This document shows, one piece after another, positions 26,170 to 33,863 of a DNA stretch of 44,594 nucleotides; positions within the stretch are counted from its first letter, which is position 1; each line of letters starts with the position of its first letter. This DNA comes from Aeromicrobium sp. (lineage in GTDB: Bacteria > Actinomycetota > Actinomycetes > Propionibacteriales > Nocardioidaceae), in NCBI RefSeq assembly GCF_014378035.1, contig NZ_JACMOM010000010.1, positions 1-44,594 on the forward strand. Reading direction: 5' to 3'. The notes under the pieces were generated by a model, which searched no databases, was not told the origin of the DNA, and saw nothing but the letters and a program-made list of their open reading frames with translations. Position numbers and translations under genes: made by a program.

Positions 26170-26399
26170 ACGAGACAACTCCCACCGACTCCGTGGTCGT
26201 CGACTGCGATCGGTGTCTTGTCCGCAGTCCCTCTGCCTGCGGCGACTGTGTCGTCACGTTCCTTCTCGGAGCCCCGCCCGCAGGCATCGAGCTGGACGTC
26301 GATGAGCTCGCGGCCCTCGGTGCGCTGGCCGATGCAGGCTGCGTCCCGCCGCTTCGGCTCGTGACTCCCATCGCAGGCCCTGAGACCCAGGCAGTCTGA
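26166..26399 (+). CDS. Small four-cysteine protein, probable metal-binding knuckle
   Basis: 77 aa. Cysteines are arranged C14-x2-C17 and C25-x2-C28 (CDRC, then CGDC), a treble-clef or zinc-ribbon-like spacing. A conserved VVTFLLGAPP and an acidic helix (ELDVDELAALGALADAG) follow. I recall similar small proteins as widespread in actinobacteria near NlpC/P60 genes, with no known function. Good ribosome site GGAGG 7 nt before the ATG. It lies upstream of, and in the same direction as, the riboswitch-controlled NlpC gene but has a separate promoter. Confidence 0.75.
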   Translation: MNETTPTDSVVVDCDRCLVRSPSACGDCVVTFLLGAPPAGIELDVDELAALGALADAGCVPPLRLVTPIAGPETQAV

Positions 26400-26411
26400 A
26401 GCATGGCGCAG

Positions 26412-26440
26412 TTGATCTGACTTCGGGCGCCACCTACACT
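26412..26440 (+). promoter_or_regulatory. Promoter of the riboswitch/NlpC transcript
   Basis: TTGATC (26412-26417), a 17-bp spacer, and TACACT (26435-26440) form a sigma-70/SigA-like promoter. The predicted start near 26447 would give a leader of about 200 nt carrying the riboswitch. A small CGACCT/AGGTCG hairpin lies at 26466-26479 in the leader. Confidence 0.6.
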
Positions 26441-26518
26441 GGGTCTTTGTGCGTCCGGTGAACGGCGACCTCCAGGTCGGCGTCGGGCGCTCCGTCGAAT
26501 TGTTGCAGGCATGGGGAA

Positions 26519-26629
26519 GATGTCTGGGACGAACCGGGGACCCAATGTGTGTGGGGTGAATCGGACCACGTTCGCGTGGACCGTAGGGCAGACCTTGGCC
26601 CGAATCCGTCAGCTCACCCGGTAGACGTC
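26519..26629 (+). ncRNA. ydaO-yuaA type c-di-AMP riboswitch
   Basis: Conserved blocks of the class appear in order: CCGGGGACCCA at 26534-26544, GGGGTGAATC near 26553-26562, and CCGAATCCGTCAGCTCACC at about 26600-26618, ending in GGTAGACGTC. The outer stem P1 pairs 26519-26525 (GATGTCT) with 26623-26629 (AGACGTC), fully paired with one G-U. The AGGAG ribosome site of the NlpC gene is 9 nt beyond P1. I see no terminator with a U-tract after the aptamer, so control of translation or Rho access is possible. In actinobacteria this class is known to sit before genes for wall hydrolases and resuscitation factors, where c-di-AMP usually turns expression down. Confidence 0.9.
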
Positions 26630-26647
26630 GAGGATGTAGGAGTTTGT

Positions 26648-27634
26648 GTGCCCTTGTTGTCGCGTACCCACGCCCGTCGTCACGGACTTGCCTCCGCTGC
26701 AGCACTCGCCCTGATCGGTAGCCTCTTCGTGCTGCCTTCGGCCGAGGCTGCTCCCGCCATCACTCCCAAGGATGTGGCCGCTGCCTTCCATCAGGCCGAG
26801 GCGCTGAACGAGCAGGTCAACCAGATCACGGTGGATTCCCAGCAGACGCAGAACCAGATCGACGACATCACGGCCGACATCGACCACGACCTCATCGGCT
26901 ACAACCGGCAGAAGTCGGCGCTCGGCAGTGCGATCGTCCAGCAGCAGATGGACGCCCCGCTCGGGCCCACCGTCAAGCTTCTCAGCAGTGACGATCCCGA
27001 GGCCTTCCTTGCTGGCCTCGGCGCCGTGCAGGCACTCAACAGCACCCGGGCCGATGCCCTCGAGCAGTTCGGCCGGTCGAGCAAGGCCCTCAAGAACCGT
27101 CGCGCCCAGTTGCAGGACCGCCAGGACCAGCTCACCGCGGCCAAGAAGGACGCAGCATCCAAGCGCGCAGAGATCCGCGCCAAGTACCAGAAGGCCAAGA
27201 CGCAGCTTGCGCAGCTCACGGCGGCGCAGCAGGCCAAGGTCGACGGGCCCAAGCCCGAGGCCGGGCCCAACATCACGGTCAACGTCAACGCGAGCGGGCG
27301 GGCCAAGATAGCAGTCGACTTCGCCCTCGCACAGCTGGGCGAGCCCTACGTCTACGGTGGCGCCGGTCCCGACAGCTGGGACTGCTCTGGTCTCCTGATG
27401 AAGGCGTGGGCGGCCGCAGGAGTCACGATCCCTCGCGTCGTTGGCCCGCAGATGGCCGCCGCGACGTCGATTCCGATGAGCCAGCTGCAGCCGGGCGACC
27501 ACGTGGCCTACGCAGACATGTCCCACATCGGCATGTACCTCGGCGGCGGCAAGGTCATCCATGCACCTCGACCCGGACGAAACGTCGAAATCACCGGACT
27601 CGACGGCTTCTCCGAGGCCGCCAGGGTTGGCTGA
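26648..27634 (+). CDS. Secreted NlpC/P60 peptidoglycan endopeptidase
   Basis: 328 aa. A basic head and hydrophobic helix form a signal peptide (about 1-34, ending PSAEAA). A long coiled-coil region follows (about 40-200, Gln/Lys/Ala-rich), then an NlpC/P60 domain (about 210-328) with catalytic C246 (WDCSG), H293 (SHIG) and H305 (VIHAP). The domain cuts D-Glu-DAP bonds in stem peptides. The layout equals RipA/Rv2190c-type hydrolases, where the coiled coil restrains the enzyme. The GTG at 26648 has AGGAG at 26638-26642; the open frame further upstream is the riboswitch. The next gene overlaps its end by 8 nt. Confidence 0.92.
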   Translation: MPLLSRTHARRHGLASAAALALIGSLFVLPSAEAAPAITPKDVAAAFHQAEALNEQVNQITVDSQQTQNQIDDITADIDHDLIGYNRQKSALGSAIVQQQMDAPLGPTVKLLSSDDPEAFLAGLGAVQALNSTRADALEQFGRSSKALKNRRAQLQDRQDQLTAAKKDAASKRAEIRAKYQKAKTQLAQLTAAQQAKVDGPKPEAGPNITVNVNASGRAKIAVDFALAQLGEPYVYGGAGPDSWDCSGLLMKAWAAAGVTIPRVVGPQMAAATSIPMSQLQPGDHVAYADMSHIGMYLGGGKVIHAPRPGRNVEITGLDGFSEAARVG

Positions 27635-28925
27635 GCCTCCAAGACGGCCGATTGCCGCACGACGCCCACCCGCTCGACCGCCACGATCGCGGCGGCTGGG
27701 CCCTAACGCCACCGCCGCAGTCGTCCTGGTGGCACTCGCGGCGGCACTACTCGTGTGGCAACGGCCGTGGCAGGGTTCCGACGACTCGGCCGTGGCGATC
27801 CCGGCCGATGCCGCGTCGGTCCTGACGGACCAGTTCCGCGCTCTGTCGACGGCGACGACGGAGTCTGACTTCGCCGCCGCGGCAGGAGGGACCGCGGGGG
27901 CTCGCACCTTCGCGCGTCGCGCGTGGGCTTCGCGCACAGCGCTCGGAGCCAGCGGCGTCGATCTGCGTTACGTCAGCGGCGGTGAGGTGACAGACAGGGA
28001 AGACGGTTCCAGCGAGGCCACGATCGAGGTCACCTGGCAGCCCGACGAGGAGTCCGGCCTGGCCATGGTGTCGAACCACACATCGTCCGTTGCCTTCCGG
28101 GTGGCACCCCAGCGAGGTGGCGGGTTCTCGATCGTCAGCGTCCGACCGGTCGGGGGAGCGCTTCCCCTGTGGCTGGCGGGCAAGGTCATTGTGGAGCGGC
28201 GGCCGGGTGCCAACGTCATCAGGGTCGACGGCGGCGACACGTCACTGCCGGTCGAGTCGATGGCAGCGGTCGCCCGGTCGGCGGTGGCGCGGGTCGTGCC
28301 CGGAACCCGGGGCAACATCACCGTCGTGTCGCCCCACACGCAGCAGCAGATGGCGCAGCTGGTCGGTCAGGACGTCGCAGAGGTGGCGCAGATCGCCGCC
28401 GTTACGACAAGGCTCGACGGTCGTGGTGCCGACGAGTCGTCGGCCGACGTGGTCGTGCTGAACCCCACCGTCTTCGCCACGATGGACCGCCGCGCAGCCC
28501 AGGTCGTCATGAGCCACGAGGCGACCCACCTGCTGACCGACGCGGTGGGGTCTTCGGCCGCGAGCTGGGTCATCGAGGGATTTGCCGACTTCGTCGCGCT
28601 GCACGACGACACAGCCCCGCTGTCGCTCAGCGCAGGTCAGGTCCTCGCCGAGGTGAAGGCGGGCAGGTCGCCGACGCGCCTGCCGACCTCCGGCGACTTC
28701 GATGCGACGCGCCACGGGCTCGGCGCGGTCTACGAGTCAGCCTGGATGGCTTTCCGGCTGCTCGGAGCGCGAGACGGCGACAAGGCTGTGGTGTCGTTCT
28801 ACGAGTCGGTGCTCCGGGGTGCCGATCTGGACAAGGCCCTCAAGTCATCATTCGGGACGTCGCAGCGGCGCCTCACCACTGACTGGCGTGCCTACCTGAC
28901 GAAAAGTGCCTCGATCGTGTCGTGA
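27627..28925 (+). CDS. Membrane-anchored HEATH metallopeptidase-like protein
   Basis: 432 aa, no family name recognised. A basic Arg/Pro-rich head (1-30) and one membrane helix (about 32-50) point to an extracytoplasmic protein. The C-terminal half carries HEATH at 297-301 and, 16 residues on, E317 in VIEGFADF, the spacing of gluzincin zinc proteases. The middle (about 75-190) looks like an NTF2-like or beta-rich domain. The start is uncertain: TTG at 27627 overlaps the NlpC stop by 8 nt, and an ATG at 27561 lies inside NlpC. Coupling to NlpC puts it under the same riboswitch. Its last 34 nt overlap the convergent acyl-CoA ligase gene. Confidence 0.75.
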   Translation: MAEPPRRPIAARRPPARPPRSRRLGPNATAAVVLVALAAALLVWQRPWQGSDDSAVAIPADAASVLTDQFRALSTATTESDFAAAAGGTAGARTFARRAWASRTALGASGVDLRYVSGGEVTDREDGSSEATIEVTWQPDEESGLAMVSNHTSSVAFRVAPQRGGGFSIVSVRPVGGALPLWLAGKVIVERRPGANVIRVDGGDTSLPVESMAAVARSAVARVVPGTRGNITVVSPHTQQQMAQLVGQDVAEVAQIAAVTTRLDGRGADESSADVVVLNPTVFATMDRRAAQVVMSHEATHLLTDAVGSSAASWVIEGFADFVALHDDTAPLSLSAGQVLAEVKAGRSPTRLPTSGDFDATRHGLGAVYESAWMAFRLLGARDGDKAVVSFYESVLRGADLDKALKSSFGTSQRRLTTDWRAYLTKSASIVS

Positions 28926-30625
28926 AGGTCGCGCAGCACCGCGTTGCGCTTGACCTTGAACGAGGGGGTGAGGAAGCCGTTGTCCTCGGTCCAGTCCTCA
29001 GGCAGGATCTCGAACTTGCGGATCGACTCAGCCTGGGAGACCTGCGAGTTGGCGTCGTCGACGGCTTTCTGCACCGCGGCCCGGAGCGCGGGATCGTCGA
29101 GTCGTCCGGTCCAGGCCTCGGTGTCGATCGTCACCAGTGCGGCGACGAAGGGCTTGCCGTCGCCCACGACGAGGCACTGGCTGACGTATGGGCTCGCACG
29201 CACGCTGTCCTCGAGGGCGGCTGGCGCGACGTTCTTGCCGCCGGCGGTGACGATGATTTCCTTCTTGCGGCCGGTGATACGGACGTAACCGTCATCGTCC
29301 ACCTCGCCCAGGTCGCCTGTGGCGAACCAGCCGTCGTGGTCGATCGAATCCGCCGTGGCCGCCTCGTTGTGCCAGTAGCCCGCGAAGACCTGGGGGCCAC
29401 GGAAGCTGAGCTCACCGTCAGGTGCCACTCGCACCTCGGTGCCCGGCAAAGGTCGTCCGACGGTGCCGATCCGCTGCTCGTCCGGCGTGTTGACGGTCAG
29501 CGCAGCTGAGGTCTCGGTGAGGCCGTAGCCTTCGAGGACGGTGACGCCGATGCCCCGGTAGAAGTGCGCGAGCCGGTCGCCGAGCGGCGCCCCTCCCGAC
29601 ATCGCCCAGTCGGCGTGTCCGCCGAGCGCGGCCCGGAGCTTGCCGTAGACGAGCCTGTCGAAGATGCCGTGCCTCGCCCGGAGAGCGAGGCCGGGGCGGC
29701 CGGAGTCGGCGGCCTTGCTGTAGGAGATCGCCGTCTGCGTCGCCCGGTCGAAGATCTTGCCCTTGCCGTCGGCGTAGGCCTTGCTGCTGGCGGTGTTGTA
29801 GACCTTCTCGAAGACGCGCGGAACGGCGAGGACGAAGGTTGGCTGAAAGGTGCCGAGGTGGGCGATGAGGTCCTTGACGTCGGCCGTGTGGCCGAGCTTC
29901 GTCCCGGTGCGGATGGACCCGACCTGGATGACACGGGCGAAGACGTGTGCCAGGGGTAGGAAGAGCAGCGTCGAGGCATCGTCGGGGCTGAACAGCTCGG
30001 GGAGCCGCTCCACCGCTCCCTCCAGCTCGCTACGGAAGTTGCCGTGGGACAGCCGGCAGCCCTTGGGACGGCCGGTCGTGCCGGAGGTGTAGATCAATGT
30101 CGCGAGGTGATCGCTCGTCAGCGTCGCTCGTCGTGACTCGAGGTCGGCGTCGCTGACACTCGCGCCCAGAGCCGTGACCTCGTCGATCGCTCCCGCCTCG
30201 AGGGTCCAGACGTGCCGCAGGTCGGGGGCTTCGGGGCGGATGTCCTCGACCCGTGCCCGGTGCTCATCGGACTCGACGATGGCGGCCACGGCGCCGGAGT
30301 CCGACAGGATCCAGGCAACCTGGGAAGGGGAGGACGTCTCGTAGATCGGAACCGTGACAGCGCCGACCCACCAGATCGCGTAGTCGCAGACCGTCCACTC
30401 GTAGCGCGTCTTGGATAGCAGGACGACGCGGTCGCCCGAACAGATTCCGGCCGCGAGGAGGCCCTTCGCCACGGTGGTGATGTCGTGGTGGAACGCGCCG
30501 AGCGTGACGTCGAGCCACGCGCCATCGATCCATCGGCCGAGGGCGACCTCGTCGGCGTGGGCCGGGAGTCGGTCGAGGACGTCGTCGGTGAGGTTGCCCG
30601 GCTCGAGTGATGGCTGGTTCGTCAC
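28892..30625 (-). CDS. Long-chain acyl-CoA synthetase (FadD15-like)
   Basis: 577 aa adenylate-forming enzyme: fatty acid + ATP + CoA to acyl-CoA. The P-loop LIYTSGTTGRPKG is at 177-189, EGYGLTETSA near 360 and the hinge motif FATGDLGEVDDDGYVRITGRKKE near 440-460, with a catalytic Lys near the C-terminus in SFKVKR. It agrees with Rv2187 (fadD15) by position next to a START-like gene. GTG at 30625 with TAACCT 7 nt upstream. Its 3' end overlaps the convergent metallopeptidase-like gene. The substrate chain length cannot be told from the sequence. Confidence 0.92.
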   Translation of the reverse strand: MTNQPSLEPGNLTDDVLDRLPAHADEVALGRWIDGAWLDVTLGAFHHDITTVAKGLLAAGICSGDRVVLLSKTRYEWTVCDYAIWWVGAVTVPIYETSSPSQVAWILSDSGAVAAIVESDEHRARVEDIRPEAPDLRHVWTLEAGAIDEVTALGASVSDADLESRRATLTSDHLATLIYTSGTTGRPKGCRLSHGNFRSELEGAVERLPELFSPDDASTLLFLPLAHVFARVIQVGSIRTGTKLGHTADVKDLIAHLGTFQPTFVLAVPRVFEKVYNTASSKAYADGKGKIFDRATQTAISYSKAADSGRPGLALRARHGIFDRLVYGKLRAALGGHADWAMSGGAPLGDRLAHFYRGIGVTVLEGYGLTETSAALTVNTPDEQRIGTVGRPLPGTEVRVAPDGELSFRGPQVFAGYWHNEAATADSIDHDGWFATGDLGEVDDDGYVRITGRKKEIIVTAGGKNVAPAALEDSVRASPYVSQCLVVGDGKPFVAALVTIDTEAWTGRLDDPALRAAVQKAVDDANSQVSQAESIRKFEILPEDWTEDNGFLTPSFKVKRNAVLRDLHDTIEALFVR

Positions 30626-30632
30626 CTGAGGC

Positions 30633-30638
30633 AGGTTA
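30633..30638 (-). promoter_or_regulatory. -10 box TAACCT of the acyl-CoA synthetase
   Basis: TAACCT on the minus strand ends 7 nt before the GTG at 30625; predicts a leaderless message. Confidence 0.5.
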
Positions 30639-30760
30639 CCCTCACGATGGGCTAGAGGTGGCGGCGGTTGTGATGCCCGCGACGCCGCCGCCCTGCGGAA
30701 GTATTGGCCTCAGGACGCACTAGCATGTGGTGACACACACAGGCCGGACGAGGAGGGGTG

Positions 30761-31198
30761 ATGGCGCGAACAACGAGCGACATTGTCATCGAGGCACCGG
30801 CCGACCAGATCATGGATGTCATCGCCGACTTCGGGTCCTACCCCGACTGGGCGACGGGGGTCAAGGCCGCGAACGTCGTCGCTGGTGTCGATGGCGGGCG
30901 TGCAGAGCAGGTGCACTTCGTGCTTGATGCCGCACCGATTCGCGACGAGTACGACCTCGGCTACACGTGGGACGGCGACAGCGCCGTGTCGTGGAGCCTG
31001 ACCGAGCCCGGATCGATGCTGAAGTCGATGGACGGCACCTACGCGCTCGAACCGCTCGGCGACACCTCCACGCGCGTCACCTACCAGCTGGCCGTCGATG
31101 TGTCGGTGCCGTTGCTCGGGATGCTCAAGCGGAAGGCCGAGAAGGTCATCATCGACACCGCGCTCAAGGGGTTGAAGAAGCAGGTTGAGGCCCTGTGA
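30761..31198 (+). CDS. SRPBCC/START-like (polyketide cyclase family) protein
   Basis: 145 aa with the helix-grip pattern: start TTSDIVIEAPADQIMDVIADF, YPDWATGV near 33-40, central antiparallel strands and a long C-terminal helix (LKRKAEKVIIDTALKGLKKQVE). The family binds hydrophobic ligands; here no ligand is known. The position beside a FadD15-like ligase agrees with Rv2185c and hints at lipid binding. AGGAGGGG lies just before an in-frame GTG-ATG pair; I took the ATG at 30761. A TAGCAT at 30721-30726 may be its -10. The first of four or five coupled plus-strand genes leading into the sugar kinases. Confidence 0.87.
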   Translation: MARTTSDIVIEAPADQIMDVIADFGSYPDWATGVKAANVVAGVDGGRAEQVHFVLDAAPIRDEYDLGYTWDGDSAVSWSLTEPGSMLKSMDGTYALEPLGDTSTRVTYQLAVDVSVPLLGMLKRKAEKVIIDTALKGLKKQVEAL

Positions 31199-31572
31199 CC
31201 GATCGAGGCTCTGCCCGCACGGACGCTACGAGCACCGAATCCCTCGACGCTGAGCAACTCGGTGGTGAGTCGGCCAGCCCAGAGCAGGTGGGCACGGTGG
31301 CCGAGGAGGCCTTCAAGCTGATTCGTGCACTGAGCAGTCAGGCACTCAGCGGCCCGGCATCGGGCAGCGAAGCACCGGACGACGAGTCCGCGGACGGTCA
31401 CGACATCTCGACCCACGTGTGCACTGCGACCTGGTGCCCGGTCTGTCAGGTCGTCGGTTTCGTGCACGACAACCCCCACGCGCTGGCGCATGTCTCCCGG
31501 TCGGCCGCGGAGCTCGCCCGATCACTTCGCGATCTCCTGGAGAACGCCACGACACCACAGGAGAAGCCGTGA
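31195..31572 (+). CDS. Conserved protein with C-x5-C-x2-C motif
   Basis: 125 aa, function not recognised. An acidic, Ser/Glu-rich N-terminal half (1-70) precedes a helix, then THVCTATWCPVCQ near 77-89 with three cysteines and a nearby His, then a helical end (SRSAAELARSLRDLLE). The Cys cluster may bind zinc. In Streptomyces a similar protein lies between a START-like gene and the glucokinase glkA (from memory). GTG start overlapping the stop of the upstream gene (GTGA), and a like overlap with the ROK kinase after it. Confidence 0.7.
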   Translation: MTDRGSARTDATSTESLDAEQLGGESASPEQVGTVAEEAFKLIRALSSQALSGPASGSEAPDDESADGHDISTHVCTATWCPVCQVVGFVHDNPHALAHVSRSAAELARSLRDLLENATTPQEKP

Positions 31573-32516
31573 CACTCGCCATTGGAGTCGACATCGGCGG
31601 CACCAAGATCGCCGCCGGACTTGTCTCGGAGACCGGCGAGATCCTCGACTCCGCCTCGCAGCCGACCCCCGACGACTCCACCAAGATCCCGGCCGTCGTC
31701 GCCGATCTCGTCGACCGACTCACCGGTGAGGAGAAAGCCGTCGGCATCGGCATCGGTGCGGCTGGCTTCACCGGTGAAGATCGTGCCACGGTGCGGTTCG
31801 CGCCCAACATCGACTGGGTCGAGGAGCCGCTCGCGGCCCACGTCCGTTCGCTGATCGATCTCCCGGTCGTCGTCGAGAATGACGCCAACGCCGCAGCGTG
31901 GGGAGAGTTCCGGTTCGGTGCAGGCAAGGACATGGACGACCTTCTTCTGGTCACGATCGGCACCGGTGTCGGGGGCGGCATCGTTCACAAGGGGAAGCTC
32001 TTCCGCGGCGGGTTCGGCGTCGCCGCCGAGATCGGCCACATGCGCATCGTCCCCAATGGCATCTTGTGCGGTTGCGGCCAGCACGGCTGCTACGAGCAGT
32101 ACGCCAGTGGCAGTGCGCTCGTGCGCGACGCACGCGAGCGGGTCTCCAACGACGATCCGGGTGCGGTCGCCATCGCGGCCCTCGCCAACGGCGATCTCGG
32201 TCGCATCACCGGCCCCGCGATCACCACCCTTGCCCAAGGGGGCGATCCGCTCGCGATCGAGCTGATCACCGACGTGGGCCGATGGATCGGCGAAGGCCTG
32301 GCGATCCTTGCGACGATCCTCGACCCGAGCGTCATCGCCATCGGTGGCGGTGTCGGGGCCGCGGGCGAGCTGCTTCTCGGCCCCGTCGTGGAGGCGTTCA
32401 GAGAGAACCTGCCAGCGCGTGCGCACCGGCCGGAGGCGGCCATCAGGTTGGCCGCCCTCGGCAACCGGGCCGGCATCATCGGAGCCGCCGACCTCGCTCG
32501 GACCGAGCCCCTCTGA
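31569..32516 (+). CDS. ROK-family sugar kinase, probable glucokinase
   Basis: 315 aa. Phosphate-binding GVDIGGTKIAAG near 6-17, catalytic Asp in VENDANAAAWGE near 101-112, EIGHM near 155, and the zinc-binding ROK signature CGCGQHGCYEQYASG near 166-180. The family phosphorylates glucose or other hexoses with ATP; the closeness to glkA of Streptomyces by context argues for glucose. GTG start overlapping the previous stop (GTGA). It is followed with one-base overlap by a paralogous ROK kinase. No DNA-binding domain is present, so it is an enzyme and not a NagC-type repressor. Confidence 0.9.
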   Translation: MTLAIGVDIGGTKIAAGLVSETGEILDSASQPTPDDSTKIPAVVADLVDRLTGEEKAVGIGIGAAGFTGEDRATVRFAPNIDWVEEPLAAHVRSLIDLPVVVENDANAAAWGEFRFGAGKDMDDLLLVTIGTGVGGGIVHKGKLFRGGFGVAAEIGHMRIVPNGILCGCGQHGCYEQYASGSALVRDARERVSNDDPGAVAIAALANGDLGRITGPAITTLAQGGDPLAIELITDVGRWIGEGLAILATILDPSVIAIGGGVGAAGELLLGPVVEAFRENLPARAHRPEAAIRLAALGNRAGIIGAADLARTEPL

Positions 32517-33553
32517 TGGCCGACAAGCTCTCCGTCGGCATCGACATCGGCGGCACCAAGATCGCCGCAGGCGTCGTTGACGAGGACGGTCACATCCTGG
32601 CCCGTCTGCGTCGTGAGACTCCGACCACCGAGCCACTCGAGGTCATCGACGCCATCGCCGACATCACCGAGGAGTTCCGCCGGGAGCACCACATCCGAGC
32701 CATCGGCATCGGTGCCGCCGGATTCGTCGACGCCACCCAGTCGACCGTCCTGTTTGCGCCGCACCTCTCGTGGCGGCACGAGCCGCTGCGTGACTCAGTG
32801 GCGCGACGAACGGGTCTGCCCGTGCTGGTCGACAACGACGCGAACGCCGCGGGCTGGGCCGAGTGGCGCTACGGAGCCGCGCAGAACGAGGCAGACCTCG
32901 TCCTCATCACCCTCGGCACGGGTATCGGCGGAGCGATCGTCATCGACGGCCAGCCTTACCGTGGCCAGTTCGGCATCGCGGGGGAGTTCGGCCACATGCA
33001 GGTCGTGCCGGGCGGCCAGCTCTGCGAGTGCGGCAATCGCGGCTGCTGGGAGCAGTACGCCAGCGGCCGTGTCCTGACTCGTCGCGCGAGAGCCGCGGCC
33101 ACCGAGGGCACTGCCTTCGGCAAGGTCCTGCTGTCCGAGACCGACGGCGACGTCGAACGCATCGAGGGCCAGCTCGTCACCAAGCACGCCCAGGCCGGCA
33201 ACGACGAGGCCGTCGAGTGGGTCGCCGAGGTGGGCGACTGGTTGGGCATCGGCATTGCCAACCTCGCTGCCGCGCTCGACCCGGGAATGTTCGTCATCGG
33301 TGGGGGTGTGAGCGATGCCGGCGAGCTGCTCGTGGGCCCTGCACGTGCGGCGTTCAGCCGCCATCTGACCGGCCGCGGCTACCGTGCGGAGGCGCGCATC
33401 GTGCGCGCGCACTTGGGGCCCGAGGCCGGACTCATCGGGGCGGCCGACATGGCGCGGCTCACAGCACGGCGCCGTCGTCCGGCCAATCCCGGCGCGAGGG
33501 CCCGTGTTCGGGCAACTGCAAGATCAGGAAGATCGCCGCGGCGACGAAAATGA
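32516..33553 (+). CDS. Second ROK-family sugar kinase with basic C-terminal tail
   Basis: 345 aa. Same motifs as its neighbour: GIDIGGTKIAAG near 8-19, catalytic Asp in VDNDANAAGWAE, GEFGHM, and the zinc signature CECGNRGCWEQYASG. The two proteins are clear paralogues in tandem, with much shared sequence at the start. The normal ROK end comes at about residue 313 (AADMARL); after it runs an Arg/Pro/Ala-rich tail of about 30 residues that is the antisense of the next minus-strand gene. That tail overlaps 95 nt of it. ATG start joined to the previous stop (TGATG). Substrate unknown and may differ from the first kinase. Confidence 0.87.
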   Translation: MADKLSVGIDIGGTKIAAGVVDEDGHILARLRRETPTTEPLEVIDAIADITEEFRREHHIRAIGIGAAGFVDATQSTVLFAPHLSWRHEPLRDSVARRTGLPVLVDNDANAAGWAEWRYGAAQNEADLVLITLGTGIGGAIVIDGQPYRGQFGIAGEFGHMQVVPGGQLCECGNRGCWEQYASGRVLTRRARAAATEGTAFGKVLLSETDGDVERIEGQLVTKHAQAGNDEAVEWVAEVGDWLGIGIANLAAALDPGMFVIGGGVSDAGELLVGPARAAFSRHLTGRGYRAEARIVRAHLGPEAGLIGAADMARLTARRRRPANPGARARVRATARSGRSPRRRK

Positions 33554-33863
33554 GTGCCGCGCCCCCAATGACCGACGGGTCGAGGTAGACGCCCGAGATC
33601 GTCGCGACGACGAGCGAGAGCGGGGCGCCCAGCAGTCCGAGCCAGGCCAGCAGGATGCCGCGGCGGCGCGGGATGATCGGGGTGGAATCGACCTTGCGGT
33701 AGAACGGCTCCTCGATGTCGCCCCCAGACCGGGCCTGCTCCGGCGACCATGCCGCAGCGGACGGCGGGGCGGCCGGCTCCTCGGGATCGGCCGGCTCGTC
33801 GGGAAAGGTGAAGTCGAGGTCGAGCCCCTCGACGATCTTGTCGAAGTCGTCGCGGTCAGTCAC
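33459..33863 (-). CDS. Small acidic membrane protein
   Basis: 134 aa, function unknown. Acidic, Pro/Glu/Asp-rich cytoplasmic head (1-70, starting MTDRDDFDKIVEGLDLDF), then two hydrophobic helices (about 75-95 and 98-118) and a short polar end. The length and pattern fit small actinobacterial two-helix membrane proteins. The GTG at 33863 overlaps the end of the lipase gene by 8 nt, so the pair is coupled. Its last 95 nt overlap the convergent ROK gene. Confidence 0.75.
   Translation of the reverse strand: MTDRDDFDKIVEGLDLDFTFPDEPADPEEPAAPPSAAAWSPEQARSGGDIEEPFYRKVDSTPIIPRRRGILLAWLGLLGAPLSLVVATISGVYLDPSVIGGAALIFVAAAIFLILQLPEHGPSRRDWPDDGAVL

Noticed and set aside
26549-26647. Extension of the NlpC/P60 reading frame upstream to 26549
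   Set aside because: This stretch is the 3' half of the ydaO aptamer; the signal peptide and AGGAG site fit GTG 26648.
25992-26705. A 238-codon N-terminal extension of the DEDDh/GIY-YIG protein
   Set aside because: It would run antisense through the Cys4 gene, the riboswitch and the start of the NlpC gene, has no recognisable domain, and a -10 box fixes the start at 25991.
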